Assembly: GCA_947303395.1 (NCBI GenBank)
Contig: CAMYYD010000012.1
Coordinates: 1-64,000 of the forward strand
Reading direction: 5' to 3'
DNA: 64,000 nt
Source: an uncultured Bacteroidales bacterium
Lineage (GTDB): Bacteria > Bacteroidota > Bacteroidia > Bacteroidales > F082
The notes under the pieces were generated by a model. It was not told where the DNA came from. It did not search any database and saw nothing but the letters and a program-made list of their open reading frames with translations. Numbering within the stretch: position 1 is the stretch's first letter; the number at the start of each line of letters is the position of its first letter. Shown here one piece after another: positions 15,994-22,829 of the stretch. The position numbers and the translations under genes are program-made.

Positions 15994-17141
15994 GCGTAAT
16001 AGTCTTTATTGAATATATCCATATATTTCTGGAAGACAAATATGCGGTTGCGGCTTTGTCCGGTCAGTTCCTTCAGATAATCGTCTTCGCACAAATCCTT
16101 AATGAGCGCATTAGCCGATTTGTATGTAACGCCACAAACTTTAGCGGCATCTTCAACATTCGTGTAAGGATTCTCCAGCAATTTGTGCATCAGCACAATG
16201 GCAGTTGTACTTCTTCTTCCATATCTCTCACGAATGTCATTCTCCATCTGATCCTTAAATCGGATAATATGTGAAAGGGTTTCAACCGCAACAGTTGATG
16301 TCTGTTCTATGCCAACTAAGAAATATTTAATCCATTGCAACATATCGTTTTTAACACGAATGTTGTTCAGATTATCATAATAAATATCCTTTTTTCTCTC
16401 AAAGAAAGTTGAGAGATACAGCAGCGGCTTGTTAAGAATTTTCTCTTTTACCAAAAACAAGGTTATTAGCAATCGCCCGATTCGTCCATTGCCGTCAAGA
16501 AATGGGTGTATGGTTTCAAACTGATAATGTGCGATGGCTATCTTTATGAGCGCAGGCACGTGAATCTCGTCGTTATTCATGAATTTTTCCAAATCGCTCA
16601 TCAAATCGTTTAGCAATTGGAAATGTGGAGGAATATATCGGGCATCAGCTAAAGAAGCGCCGCCTATCCAGTTTTGACTTGTGCGGAACTCTCCAGGCAT
16701 CTTATGTTCGCCACGCACGCTATTTAAAAGAATCTTGTGAGTTGATTTTATTAGCCTCGATGAAATTGGCAAACTTTTTAGTTCTTCAATGGCATCATTT
16801 ATAGCAGCAATATAGTTTTGCACTTCTTGCCAATCGTCTCTCCTTTCAGGAAGAATCTCATTTTTCGGAAGAATTGCCTCATCAATTTTTGTTTGTGTTC
16901 CTTCAATTCGGCTTGAATCAACAGCCTCTTTCATCACATGAAGCTGAATAAACAAATCAATATTTGGCACTAAGCGCGAAAAAGAATTGAGTTCACCCAG
17001 TTTTATGGCCGCCTTTTCCAAAAGATGGTTTATTGTCGGGTCACTCCACGTCCATTCGTCATTTATCAACGAAGGGACAAAATACTTGTAACCATAGCCT
17101 TGTTCGTAATGTCCGGATTCAAATTTTTCGATTTCTATCAT
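15990..17141 (-). CDS. fic: Fic family AMP-transferase, autoinhibited type
   Basis: A 383-aa Fic protein; such enzymes transfer AMP (or another nucleotide part) from ATP to hydroxyl groups of target proteins. The core motif HPFLDGNGRIGR is complete (~212-223). An N-terminal inhibitory motif SSRIEG ([ST]xxxE[GN], ~76-81) marks the class with an intramolecular inhibitory helix. A Fic_N-type region precedes it and a winged-helix-like domain with YTNVEDAAKVCGVTYKSANA closes the protein. It sits between hsdM and hsdS, coupled to hsdS by an ATGA overlap, and has a -7 box 18 bp upstream. The target is unknown. Confidence 0.9.
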   Translation of the reverse strand: MIEIEKFESGHYEQGYGYKYFVPSLINDEWTWSDPTINHLLEKAAIKLGELNSFSRLVPNIDLFIQLHVMKEAVDSSRIEGTQTKIDEAILPKNEILPERRDDWQEVQNYIAAINDAIEELKSLPISSRLIKSTHKILLNSVRGEHKMPGEFRTSQNWIGGASLADARYIPPHFQLLNDLMSDLEKFMNNDEIHVPALIKIAIAHYQFETIHPFLDGNGRIGRLLITLFLVKEKILNKPLLYLSTFFERKKDIYYDNLNNIRVKNDMLQWIKYFLVGIEQTSTVAVETLSHIIRFKDQMENDIRERYGRRSTTAIVLMHKLLENPYTNVEDAAKVCGVTYKSANALIKDLCEDDYLKELTGQSRNRIFVFQKYMDIFNKDYYA

Positions 17142-17158
17142 ATTATCTGTTTTTTCTG

Positions 17159-17166
17159 CAAAGATA
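17159..17166 (-). promoter_or_regulatory. -7 box before fic
   Basis: CAAAGATA on the plus strand is TATCTTTG on the minus strand, 17 bp before the fic start at 17141. The 165-bp hsdM-fic gap (17142-17306) is AT-rich, so fic-hsdS may have its own transcript besides read-through from hsdM. Confidence 0.5.
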
Positions 17167-17306
17167 CAATAAAAAATTCATTATTTTACTTTTTGCTTAA
17201 AAAATAAAATAAAAAAATTCTTATTTACTTTTATAGCGTAAAAATAACATTCAAAGCAACTAAAACATTCCCATTCTTTCCAATATTTTAAAAACTGGAA
17301 AGAATT

Positions 17307-18875
17307 TTATAGTTTGTATCCTAACTTCTCGAACAATTTTTCAAGTTCTTTCTTGCTCTCATCCTCCTGTTTCAGCAATTCACGCATATCTTTTTGAAGC
17401 TCCTGCATCTTGGTGTTGAAGTCAATCTGCTCGTCGCGGTTGCGGAACTCGATATATTTGCTTGGCACAAGACTCCAACCTTTCTGCTCAATCTCACTGC
17501 GAGTGGCAGAATAACAGTATTCCGCCTCGTTGTGATATGTATCTTTACATCCTTCTTGCTGCCAATTATGGTATGTGCGAGTAACCTTATCCCTCGTGTC
17601 GGGGTCAAGTTCAACGTATTTCTTCTCGAAAGGCACGCCCATTTGCCGCAAATCCATGAAAAGAATCTCATTTTCATGGTCGCGATAATGGATCTCCAGT
17701 CCGTTTTTCGTCACCACATGCGCCTTTTTGTTGTTATTCAAAATCCACAAAGTAACGCTAATGTCTGTGGAATAGAACAAGTTTCTCGGCAAAATAATGA
17801 TAGCTTCAACCTTATCATTTTCAATGAGTTTCTTACGGATGGCGAGTTCTATGCCGTCAGCGCTCAAAGCTCCGTTTGCCAACAAGAAACCTGCAACTCC
17901 ATTGGTGGAAAGTTTGGACAGAATGTTCAAAATCCAGCCGTAGTTGGCATTAGATGTCGGAGGTGTATCATAGCCGCTCCAACGGGCATCAGTCGTGAGC
18001 TGGTTATCCTCACGCCAATCTTTTTGGTTAAACGGCGGATTTGCCATTATATAATCGGCTTTCAAATCCTGGTGCTGGTCGTTGTGGAAAGTGTCGCCTT
18101 GCTTGATATCTGCCGAGATACCTCTAATCGCAAGATTCATTCGAGCCAGCTTGAAAGTAGTGTTGGTGTTTTCCTGTCCGTAAACGCTAACGTTCTTTTG
18201 GTTGCCATGGTGGGCCTTCACAAACTTCATCGACTGCACAAACATGCCACCCGAGCCACAACAAGGGTCGTAAATCTTTCCATCGTAAGGCTCAATGAGT
18301 TCAGCTATAAGATTCACTATTGATTTAGGAGTGTAGTATTCTCCTTTACCCTTGCCTTCTTTAATAGCGAATTTACCAAGAAAATACTCGTAAACACGTC
18401 CCATCAGGTCGTTTTCCGAATCTTTCACTGTGTCCAACTTATTTATCTCATCAAGCAGTGAAGCGAATTTGGTTTTATCAAGACCGAGATTGGAATAATA
18501 GTTGTTAGGAAGAGCTCCCGCTAACTGTTTGTTTTTCTTCTCGATGTTTGACAGAGCATCGTCAATAATTTGGAAAATATTTGATTGCTTGGCATTTTCC
18601 ATGATATAAGACCAACGGCACTCTTCTGGCAAATAGAACACATTTTCTGCCGTATAGAATTCAACCTGGTCGATATATTCTTTAAGTCCCTGCTCAATAA
18701 GTTCTTGTTTCCGTTGTTCAAAACGGTCGCCAGCATATTTAAGGAAAATGAGACTCAGTACAACATGTTTATACTCCGAAGGTTCTACAGCTCCACGCAA
18801 TTTGTCACACGACTCCCACAGAGCTGATTCCATGCTTTTCGCTGGTTTTTTATTTTGTTTTTCTGTTTTTGCCAT
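17307..18875 (-). CDS. hsdM: Type I restriction enzyme, methylase subunit (HsdM)
   Basis: A 522-aa N6-adenine methyltransferase subunit. The N-terminal bundle (SALWESCDKLRGAVEPSEYK) is typical. The SAM-binding motif I is DPCCGSGGMF (~203-212), preceded by GEYYTPKSIVNLI (~178-190); catalytic motif IV is NPPF (~279-282). The C-terminal helices with KDMRELLKQEDESKKELEKL contact HsdS. Length is normal. It lies 4 bp after the GIY-YIG gene and is separated from fic by 165 bp. It is needed to protect host DNA, so its expression from the first promoter of the locus is expected. Confidence 0.96.
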   Translation of the reverse strand: MAKTEKQNKKPAKSMESALWESCDKLRGAVEPSEYKHVVLSLIFLKYAGDRFEQRKQELIEQGLKEYIDQVEFYTAENVFYLPEECRWSYIMENAKQSNIFQIIDDALSNIEKKNKQLAGALPNNYYSNLGLDKTKFASLLDEINKLDTVKDSENDLMGRVYEYFLGKFAIKEGKGKGEYYTPKSIVNLIAELIEPYDGKIYDPCCGSGGMFVQSMKFVKAHHGNQKNVSVYGQENTNTTFKLARMNLAIRGISADIKQGDTFHNDQHQDLKADYIMANPPFNQKDWREDNQLTTDARWSGYDTPPTSNANYGWILNILSKLSTNGVAGFLLANGALSADGIELAIRKKLIENDKVEAIIILPRNLFYSTDISVTLWILNNNKKAHVVTKNGLEIHYRDHENEILFMDLRQMGVPFEKKYVELDPDTRDKVTRTYHNWQQEGCKDTYHNEAEYCYSATRSEIEQKGWSLVPSKYIEFRNRDEQIDFNTKMQELQKDMRELLKQEDESKKELEKLFEKLGYKL

Positions 18876-18879
18876 ATTA

Positions 18880-19530
18880 TTATTCTTTTTCCTTTTCGAC
18901 TCTCATCTCCTCCAGCACTTTCCCTTTAAAACTAAAATACTTCGACCCTTGATAAGCACCTGAAGCATTTCGTTTGTCTTCCGGCATGAAAGTTCCGACG
19001 AAAGGCGAAAGTTTGTATATTCTGCCTTCGTATTCAATCTGGTCGTCACTTGCAACTTTTACCTCAATACCAGTCGGAATAAATGTAAGCGTAGAGCCAA
19101 TTGGAATGTTAACCATGCTGAATTTGAAACGTCCGCGTTTCATTTCACGTTTCTCTTTTTTATCACCTTCTTTATGAACAACTGGTATATTGTTTTCATA
19201 CAAAACAATTTCAGCATCGTCAATCGCGCTGGCAATATCCTTGAAAATATCAAGTGCAACTTGCGGAGCCACGTTGAAAAACTCACGATTCTGGCGAATC
19301 CTCAAATCGGTCAAACGGTCGATGGTTTTATGCACTAATTTCTCAACCTCGTTGTATTTGCAGGTCTTCATCGTGGCGAAAATCTCAAACGGCAACGGCA
19401 CGGCGGTGTTGTCAAGCTCCTTCGAGCGCACATCCACCGGACGCGAGCTTTTGCCAATCTTCACCCAGTCTTCCTTAAAACTCGGATTGGTAAGGATATA
19501 CACGTATCCTTGTTTTGAGTCCTCAGTCAT
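18880..19530 (-). CDS. T5orf172-type GIY-YIG domain protein
   Basis: A 216-aa protein whose N-terminal ~110 residues match the T5orf172/GIY-YIG nuclease fold: YVYILTNPSFKEDWVKIGKS (the GIY-like YVYI and KIG parts), RSKELDNTAVPLPFEI and NREFFNV. The C-terminal part (~140-200) is a small beta-rich domain with STLTFIPTGIEV and FVGTFMPEDKRNASG resembling DUF4357-like modules. It is the first gene of the restriction operon, 4 bp before hsdM. It may be an auxiliary nuclease or a regulator; in Bacteroidota such genes often accompany hsdM. Confidence 0.75.
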   Translation of the reverse strand: MTEDSKQGYVYILTNPSFKEDWVKIGKSSRPVDVRSKELDNTAVPLPFEIFATMKTCKYNEVEKLVHKTIDRLTDLRIRQNREFFNVAPQVALDIFKDIASAIDDAEIVLYENNIPVVHKEGDKKEKREMKRGRFKFSMVNIPIGSTLTFIPTGIEVKVASDDQIEYEGRIYKLSPFVGTFMPEDKRNASGAYQGSKYFSFKGKVLEEMRVEKEKE

Positions 19531-19554
19531 GTCTGTATATTTTGTTTTACCCTA

Positions 19555-19585
19555 CAAAAATACAAACTATTTCCAAAAATGCAAA
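19555..19585 (-). promoter_or_regulatory. Main promoter of the restriction operon
   Basis: On the minus strand a TTTG -33 box (19585-19582) is followed after 19 bp by TATTTTTG (19562-19555), a full Bacteroidota promoter, 24 bp before the ATG at 19530. Confidence 0.7.
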
Positions 19586-19610
19586 ATATTTTAAAAGAAA
19601 AATCTGATTC

Positions 19611-19715
19611 TTATTTTGATTTCATAAATGCCACTTCATTTCTGAGTTTTTCATTCTCTTTTTGAAGTTCTTAAAGTTCTTTTCTCAACTTATCCAAATC
19701 GTTTTTCTGTTCATT
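19611..19715 (-). pseudogene. C-terminal coiled-coil remnant of a broken gene
   Basis: Minus-strand codons read NEQKNDLDKLRKEL, stop (TAA at 19671-19673), ELQKENEKLRNEVAFMKSK, stop. This is the end of a gene with a leucine-zipper-like tail, broken by an internal stop and cut off on its 5' side by the GC-rich repeat that begins near 19717. I cannot name the parent gene. Confidence 0.5.
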
Positions 19716-19716
19716 G

Positions 19717-19921
19717 CGACAGCCTATTCGGGCTGCAGTCGTGCGCTCGCGAATGAACGCTGTGCGTCCCTCCATCATGGCTTCGCCCCCACTTCGCTTC
19801 GCGGCGCGGGGGCCCGGCCCGATTGCGGGGCAGCGAAGGCCTAAAAGCAGGACTAAGCGGGGGCCGATTAATCGGGCCTTGATCTTTTCGGTTCATTTTC
19901 CATCAAGGGAAAAGGAACAAA
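19717..19921. repeat. GC-rich repeat element, copy 1, with terminal hairpin
   Basis: About 200 bp of very GC-rich sequence in an AT-rich neighbourhood. It begins at GCGACA, includes CTTCGCGGCGCGGGGGCCCG, has an inverted pair GGCCCGATT/AATCGGGCC, and ends with a 44-bp segment (19878-19921) that can fold as GGTTCATTTTCC / GGGAAAAGGAAC. The same start and end are found in copy 2 (20333-20435). Open frames across it are unlikely to be genes. It looks like a dispersed non-coding element of the genome. Confidence 0.65.
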
Positions 19922-20015
19922 TAAACCGCCTGACAAGGCATAATAATTGTTAAAAACTTTTAAGATTTCCTCCAAAATCCCGCAACTTTTGTTAATAGAA
20001 TTTAACACTAAAATC

Positions 20016-20047
20016 CTTGACACATAAGGAATTATACTGTAATTTTG
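20016..20047 (+). promoter_or_regulatory. Promoter of the truncated rhuM
   Basis: CTTGAC (-33) at 20016-20021 and TAATTTTG (-7) at 20040-20047, with 20 bp between CTTG and the -7 box. The whole segment 19974-20099 is about 80% identical to 20433-20556, which serves the next gene. Confidence 0.6.
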
Positions 20048-20096
20048 CAACCAAGGAATTCAACGTTATTTTTGAAATCTTTTAAAATTGTAAAAA

Positions 20097-20396
20097 ATGG
20101 ATAATCAAGTAGTTTTAACAGCAGACGGTCAGCAATCGGAAAAGTCGGTAATTATTTACAGAAGCGAAGATGGCACGATTCAGATTGAGGTGCAGCTTTA
20201 TAATGACACTGTTTGGATGAACCGACAACAAATGGCAACTCTTTTTGACCGAGATATAAAAACAATAGGCAAACATATTAAAAACGCTCTTTCTGAAGAA
20301 TTAAAAGGATATTCAGTTGTCGCAAAATTTGCGACAACTGCTTCGCGGTGCGGGGGCCCGCGCCAGACGGCGGTTCGAGCATCGGCTGGCGCTTGA
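20097..20396 (+). pseudogene. Truncated RhuM-family gene
   Basis: The first ~80 codons match the N-terminus of RhuM-family (virulence RhuM) proteins: KSVIIYRSEDGTIQIEVQLY, DTVWMNRQQMATLFDRDIKT and IGKHIKNALSEELKGYSVVAKFATTA. Normal members are about 300-340 aa. Here the sequence runs straight into the second GC-rich repeat (from about 20333) and stops at 20396 after unrelated residues, so the gene has been cut by the element and the remaining part is not found in the window. The start ATG and the promoter are intact. Confidence 0.75.
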
Positions 20397-20435
20397 TCTT
20401 TTCGGTTCATTTTCCATCAAGGGAAAAGGAACAAA
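20333..20435. repeat. GC-rich repeat element, copy 2, inside rhuM
   Basis: Begins at GCGACA within the rhuM frame, carries CTTCGCGGTGCGGGGGCCCG, an inverted pair GCGCCAG/CTGGCGC, and ends with the exact 44-bp hairpin segment (20392-20435) also present at 19878-19921. It is shorter than copy 1 in the variable middle. Confidence 0.7.
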
Positions 20436-20474
20436 ATCCTGCAACTTTTGTAAACAATAATTAACAATTAAATC

Positions 20475-20506
20475 CTTGACAAACAAAGAATTATGACGTA
20501 ATTTTG
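20475..20506 (+). promoter_or_regulatory. Promoter of the BECR-like gene
   Basis: CTTGAC at 20475-20480 and TAATTTTG at 20499-20506 with the same 20-bp gap as in the rhuM promoter; the surrounding 124 bp are a diverged duplicate of that region. Confidence 0.6.
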
Positions 20507-20553
20507 CAGCAGAGAATTCGACATTATTTTTGAAATATTTTAATATTTTAATT

Positions 20554-20967
20554 ATGAATAATTTCGGTCCAGTTTACACACAATTTGCAGGGAAGCCTAA
20601 AGAGGCAATAAAGTTTTTAAGGAAAATGAAAGATGGTGAATGTATTGCTGCGCTGCATCGCAATGATATTGGCGACATCGATATTGTTTGGGGGAAAGTT
20701 ACAGATCCTATAAAACACAAAGGATATGGTCTGGCTCATATAATCGACAAACATGAGCTGGAAATCAACCGATTGGGTTTCAATATAGAGGATTTTATTC
20801 CAATTGTTGTTCAGTTTGGCGATTTCAACTTAAAAAAATCAGACAGTCAGAAAAAAGTCTTTGAAAGCAAGGGGTTCCGTTTTGTTATAGCTTTACAAAA
20901 AGATCCGCAAGGAAAAACAAAGAAGTGGCTGCTTACAGCCTTTGACATAATAAAAAGACCGAAGTAA
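20554..20967 (+). CDS. BECR-fold nuclease-like protein (PBECR/DUF3519-like)
   Basis: A 137-aa protein resembling the barnase-EndoU-colicin E5/D-RelE-like nuclease domains found in phage polyvalent proteins and toxins. Key stretch: GKPKEAIKFLRKMKDGECIA, NDIGDIDIVWGKV, then KGYGLAHIIDKHELEINRLG, with a closing strand KWLLTAFDIIKR. The GDID(I/L)VWG and GYGLAHI-(x)-KH elements are the conserved core. The ATG at 20554 is chosen over the TTG at 20530 because the duplicated leader aligns with the rhuM start. No adjacent antitoxin gene is evident; whether it is an active RNase is unknown. Confidence 0.6.
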   Translation: MNNFGPVYTQFAGKPKEAIKFLRKMKDGECIAALHRNDIGDIDIVWGKVTDPIKHKGYGLAHIIDKHELEINRLGFNIEDFIPIVVQFGDFNLKKSDSQKKVFESKGFRFVIALQKDPQGKTKKWLLTAFDIIKRPK

Positions 20968-20979
20968 AACCTCGGTCTT
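20955..20979 (+). terminator. Hairpin at the end of the BECR-like gene
   Basis: AAGACCGA (20955-20962) pairs with TCGGTCTT (20972-20979); the stem spans the stop codon. There is no long T tract, so termination may be weak. The rest of 20980-21090 shows only a short CTGTCA/TGACAG pair. Confidence 0.45.
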
Positions 20980-21090
20980 ATACGTTCGTCACTGTCAAAA
21001 ACATCGACGCTGACAGTCTTCGTTACCTACGCTGTATGGTAAAACGACACTGCAAAAATACTAAACTTTTTTGATTTGTCAAGTGGTTTT

Positions 21091-21651
21091 TTAAAAAATT
21101 TCTTCAAACATCTTCCGATACGCCTCCGCTTTCTTTTCAAACGCTAATGGATAAGCTCTTGAGGATGATGGGAGCCTGTATAATGTCAGGTATTTTTCTA
21201 ATGAAATTTTGGAATTCGGCGCTGGAATATCATTGATATTGAAATAATTACATACTTCAATGGTAGCCTTCTCCCCTGTCGTAGCAATGGCTTTGCATTG
21301 TGGCATCTTCGCCAACAAAGCTCTGATGTCGGTTCTCTCAACTATTTCAAGGAATGCATCGGAAGCGTTGTCTTTCAGTCGGTTTACAGCCATTGCAGTG
21401 TCGAAAAACGCTATTCCTTTTTCATTTAAGAATGCCATTATCTCATTCATTTTAAAGCACTTACGCCCCAAATCGACAAAATGGTTCTTGTCGTGAAACC
21501 AAATCTCGCCTTCCAAACGCCAGTGGTCGTTCAGGAAATTAGGGTAAAAGAACTCCATGCACCAGCGCTTCTTCTGCGGCGGAAAACTGCCCAAAAACAA
21601 CACTTTCGCATTAGCTGGCAGAAACGGCTTCAAAGGATGGCGCTCAATCAT
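21091..21651 (-). CDS. Uracil-DNA glycosylase family protein
   Basis: A 186-aa protein of the UDG superfamily (MUG/DNA-deoxyinosine glycosylase-like), which removes damaged or deaminated bases from DNA. The N-terminal motif is VLFLGSFPPQKKRWCMEFFY (the LGSxP active-site loop), and the C-terminal one RLPSSSRAYPLAFEKKAEAY (LPSSSxA DNA-insertion loop). The start is set at 21651 (MIERHPLKPF); the frame extends further upstream into the EamA gene but without similarity. It follows the EamA gene by 11 bp on the same strand. Confidence 0.75.
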   Translation of the reverse strand: MIERHPLKPFLPANAKVLFLGSFPPQKKRWCMEFFYPNFLNDHWRLEGEIWFHDKNHFVDLGRKCFKMNEIMAFLNEKGIAFFDTAMAVNRLKDNASDAFLEIVERTDIRALLAKMPQCKAIATTGEKATIEVCNYFNINDIPAPNSKISLEKYLTLYRLPSSSRAYPLAFEKKAEAYRKMFEEIF

Positions 21652-21662
21652 AATCAAAGGTT

Positions 21663-22649
21663 TTAAATAAAAAACAAGCAAGCTCCAGCGACGCTGATGA
21701 CAGCGCCGATGACCTCGCGGACAGTGACTTTCTGATGGAATAGTATTGCAGCCGGAGCGATGATAAGGATTGGCGTAAGGGCGAAAAGCGTCTGCGCGAT
21801 GCCAGTTGAGGTGTACTGCGTGGCAAGCAACGACGCACTGACTCCGATAAACGGACCGAAGATGGTCGACGCCAGCACACACCACATCGCCTTGCGGTCG
21901 TTAACGGCACGATGCAATTGCTTTAATCCGTCTTTATTGAAGATAATCAAAGCCAAGAAAAAGCCCGTCAATCCGATGTAAGCGCGAATTGTAGTGGCCG
22001 CAATGGGCACACTGATGCTCACCTGCAACGGCAGTATAGCGCCTTCAAAAACTGAATCCTGCGCGATGTTCAATGCCTCAAGAGCGGCATCGTAATGCGT
22101 CAGGCCGACCTTGCTGAGCACTAAGCCGAAACCTTGGCAGATTCCAGCCATAGCTGCATAAAAGATACCTCTCGCAGGCAGCTTGAAATGCAACTTCTGT
22201 TTCTCTGAACCGTCACTTTTTGACAATATCGACAAGGCAATACCGCTCAACGTGATTATCATTCCAACGATGGCTATCGGGCGCATGTGCTCGCCAAGCA
22301 ATATCCTTCCGGTGATAGCCGCCGTCGGCGCCGAAAGTGTCATGAAAAGCTGGCCGAAACGCGAGCCGATATGGATATATCCCTGCATCAGGCAGTAGTC
22401 GCCGATGACATAACCAACCAAGCCCGAGAGAAGCAGCCACAGCCACGTGCCGCCATCGGCATGACGAGGATACGGCACGCCCATCACCAGCCATAAAGTT
22501 ACCATCAGAAGCACAAGCGACATCGTCATCCTGATGGTGTTGAACGGCAACGAGCCCATGCGCTTCGAGCCGACCTCCGCAAACAAAGCGGTGGCAGTCC
22601 ATGAAACAGCAACAAATAAAGCTATCAGCTCTCCTATAAACATGGTCAT
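21663..22649 (-). CDS. EamA/DMT family transporter
   Basis: A 328-aa inner-membrane protein with about ten hydrophobic segments in two EamA repeats, a drug/metabolite transporter fold. The first repeat starts MFIGELIALFVAVSWTATAL; the second at GIFYAAMAGICQGFGLVLSK. Substrate unknown; the family exports or imports small metabolites. The start is ATG at 22649 or 22643; the open frame continues upstream but into non-coding sequence and pncB antisense. It is divergent from pncB. Confidence 0.85.
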   Translation of the reverse strand: MTMFIGELIALFVAVSWTATALFAEVGSKRMGSLPFNTIRMTMSLVLLMVTLWLVMGVPYPRHADGGTWLWLLLSGLVGYVIGDYCLMQGYIHIGSRFGQLFMTLSAPTAAITGRILLGEHMRPIAIVGMIITLSGIALSILSKSDGSEKQKLHFKLPARGIFYAAMAGICQGFGLVLSKVGLTHYDAALEALNIAQDSVFEGAILPLQVSISVPIAATTIRAYIGLTGFFLALIIFNKDGLKQLHRAVNDRKAMWCVLASTIFGPFIGVSASLLATQYTSTGIAQTLFALTPILIIAPAAILFHQKVTVREVIGAVISVAGACLFFI

Positions 22650-22705
22650 TTCAAAATTAAGGCGCAAAAATACTAATTTTTTGATATGAATAATTATAAA
22701 TATGA

Positions 22706-22742
22706 GATTTCTCCACTCCCTTTGGTCGGTCGAAATGACAGA
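22706..22742. repeat. Half of a palindromic dispersed repeat
   Basis: GAGATTTCTCCACTCCCTTT followed by GGTCGGTCGAAATGACAGAGG matches one arm of the 83-bp palindromic element found inside the gene at 31184-32704. Here only one arm is present, in the gap between the EamA gene and pncB. Confidence 0.65.
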
Positions 22743-22803
22743 GGTAGAACAGAAAAAATCTGTGAAAATCCGTGTAATCCGTGGTTTATATAAAAAAATG
22801 TTA

Positions 22804-22811
22804 TACCTTTG
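22804..22811 (+). promoter_or_regulatory. -7 box before pncB
   Basis: TACCTTTG matches TAnnTTTG and ends 18 bp before the ATG at 22830. It covers the TTG at 22809, which excludes that codon as start. Confidence 0.55.
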
Positions 22812-22829
22812 CAAAAAATTAGGATTTTT

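Noticed and set aside
9311-16000. Prophage or transposon carrying the defence genes
   Set aside because: No integrase, transposase, phage structural gene or attachment site is visible; the borders are copies of hsd gene ends.
19662-20050. Several short open frames in the GC-rich stretch
   Set aside because: They follow from the high GC content of a repeat element; the frames differ between the two copies and hold no known domain.
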